The notes under the pieces are model-generated. The model saw only the letters and a program-made list of their open reading frames with translations. It was not told where the DNA came from and ran no database searches. This document shows positions 6,844 to 7,237 of a stretch of 7,237 nt of DNA, piece by piece. The number at the start of each line of letters is the position of its first letter. Within the stretch, counting starts at the first letter, position 1. This stretch comes from an uncultured Leucothrix sp. (GTDB lineage: Bacteria; Pseudomonadota; Gammaproteobacteria; Thiotrichales; Thiotrichaceae), in contig CALKXC010000196.1 in the NCBI GenBank assembly GCA_938004025.1, forward strand, positions 1 to 7,237, in the 5' to 3' direction. The position numbers were made by a program, and so were the translations under genes.

Positions 6844-6873
6844 ATGATACAGTTGTGTCTCTCAGATATCCAA
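6844..6873 (-). promoter_or_regulatory. Candidate sigma70 promoter of the fabD operon
   Basis: On the minus strand TTGGAT (6868-6873) and TATCAT (6844-6849, five of six consensus bases) are separated by 18 bases. Transcription would start near 6836, giving a leader of about 28 bases that carries the fabD ribosome site. The -35 is weak. I saw no convincing FadR dyad over it. Confidence 0.35.
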
Positions 6874-6975
6874 CAACAGATGCTTAACTTTTAGCATTAA
6901 TCAAAAAAACTATGGGGAAATGGCTTGCAATTCACCAAAACAGCCCCACTTATTAGACTGCAACATAAAAATGAC

Positions 6976-7003
6976 TTGTTTAATCAATCAGGTGGTGGAT
7001 AAT
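6976..7003 (+). promoter_or_regulatory. Candidate sigma70 promoter of infA
   Basis: TTGTTT (6976-6981) and GATAAT (6998-7003) have a 16-base spacer. Initiation near 7010 would give a leader of about 30 bases. The -10 is good and the -35 is poor. The candidate overlaps a short leader reading frame, which would not be translated if this is the true promoter. Confidence 0.35.
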
Positions 7004-7040
7004 GCTGCGCTTAATACATTGAATCAAAATTGCGGAACAC

Positions 7041-7237
7041 ATGGCTAAAGAAGAAAATATAGAAATGGAAGGTACGGTCGTTGAGACACTGCCTAACACA
7101 ACATTCAAGGTTGAACTTGAAAACGGACACGTCGTAAATGCTCACATCTCTGGAAGAATGCGTAAAAACTACATTCGCATCCTAACAGGCGACAAGGTAA
7201 CTGTGCAGCTAACACCTTACGATTTGACCAAGGGTCG
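7041..7237 (+). CDS. infA: Translation initiation factor IF-1 (3' end cut by window)
   Basis: IF-1 is a small OB-fold protein that binds the A site of the 30S subunit and helps IF-2 and IF-3 during initiation. The visible 65 residues (plus two bases of the next codon) begin [19 protein letters not shown] and include [21 protein letters not shown] and [15 protein letters not shown]. They are nearly identical to the 72-residue E. coli protein, so about 7 residues and the stop lie beyond the window. The ATG at 7041 has only a weak GGA ribosome site (7034-7036). The gene is divergent from fabD across 232 bases. E. coli places infA near aat and clpA, not next to the fab genes. Confidence 0.97.
   Translation, partial: MAKEENIEMEGTVVETLPNTTFKVELENGHVVNAHISGRMRKNYIRILTGDKVTVQLTPYDLTKG

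Noticed and set aside
6832..6852. FadR-like site near the fabD promoter (TTGGTGCGGATGATAC)
   Set aside because: Only a TGGT half-site is present; the matching ACCA half expected from the FadR consensus is missing.
6813..6936. Direct repeat AATTCACC at 6813-6820 and 6929-6936
   Set aside because: It is only 8 bases, the first copy is the fabD ribosome site, and similar words occur elsewhere in the window.
1..7237. A novel defence or mobile system
   Set aside because: Every long frame with a coding signature is a recognised housekeeping gene, and no transposase, integrase, repeat array or unusual composition is seen.

Overview
This window is an ordinary but informative piece of a gammaproteobacterial chromosome of moderately low G+C. 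The evidence is the near-complete match of gene content and order to the fabD-fabG-acpP-fabF-(pabC)-mltG-tmk-holB cluster known from Escherichia coli, a type IV pilus PilZ protein placed after holB as in Pseudomonas-like genomes, and an IF-1 almost identical to the E. coli protein. I cannot assign a genus from the sequence alone.

Layout: a short alkyltransferase-like (ATL) DNA-lesion-binding gene lies on the + strand at the left edge (22-363). It converges with a seven-gene run on the - strand. Read in the direction of transcription, the run is fabD (6808-5873), fabG (5866-5111), acpP (5027-4791), fabF (4661-3417), mltG (3384-2353), tmk (2356-1715), holB (1718-747) and then pilZ (704-360). 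At the right edge infA (IF-1) begins on the + strand at 7041, divergent from fabD, and is cut by the window end. The only sizeable non-coding stretches are the 232-base fabD/infA divergent region, the 129-base acpP-fabF gap and the 83-base AT-rich fabG-acpP gap. No gene-free stretch exceeds 300 bases.

How the genes work together: FabD loads malonyl onto the acyl carrier protein AcpP, FabF condenses it with the growing acyl chain, and FabG reduces the resulting 3-ketoacyl-ACP. MltG then ties the operon to peptidoglycan strand termination. Tmk supplies dTDP on the route to dTTP, and HolB is the delta-prime subunit of the DNA polymerase III clamp loader. PilZ is a type IV pilus assembly factor. 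The distal genes are tightly packed (ATGA overlaps at mltG/tmk and tmk/holB). A strong hairpin terminator after acpP, followed by two more perfect inverted repeats, probably sets a high acpP-to-fabF transcript ratio.

Departures from the E. coli arrangement are the absence of rpmF-plsX-fabH in front of fabD (infA is there instead), the absence of pabC between fabF and mltG, and the ATL gene where tatD/ycfH is often found. I saw no mobile element, CRISPR array, tRNA, rRNA or convincing novel system. The most interesting signals are regulatory: the triple hairpins behind acpP and the compact divergent fabD/infA region.
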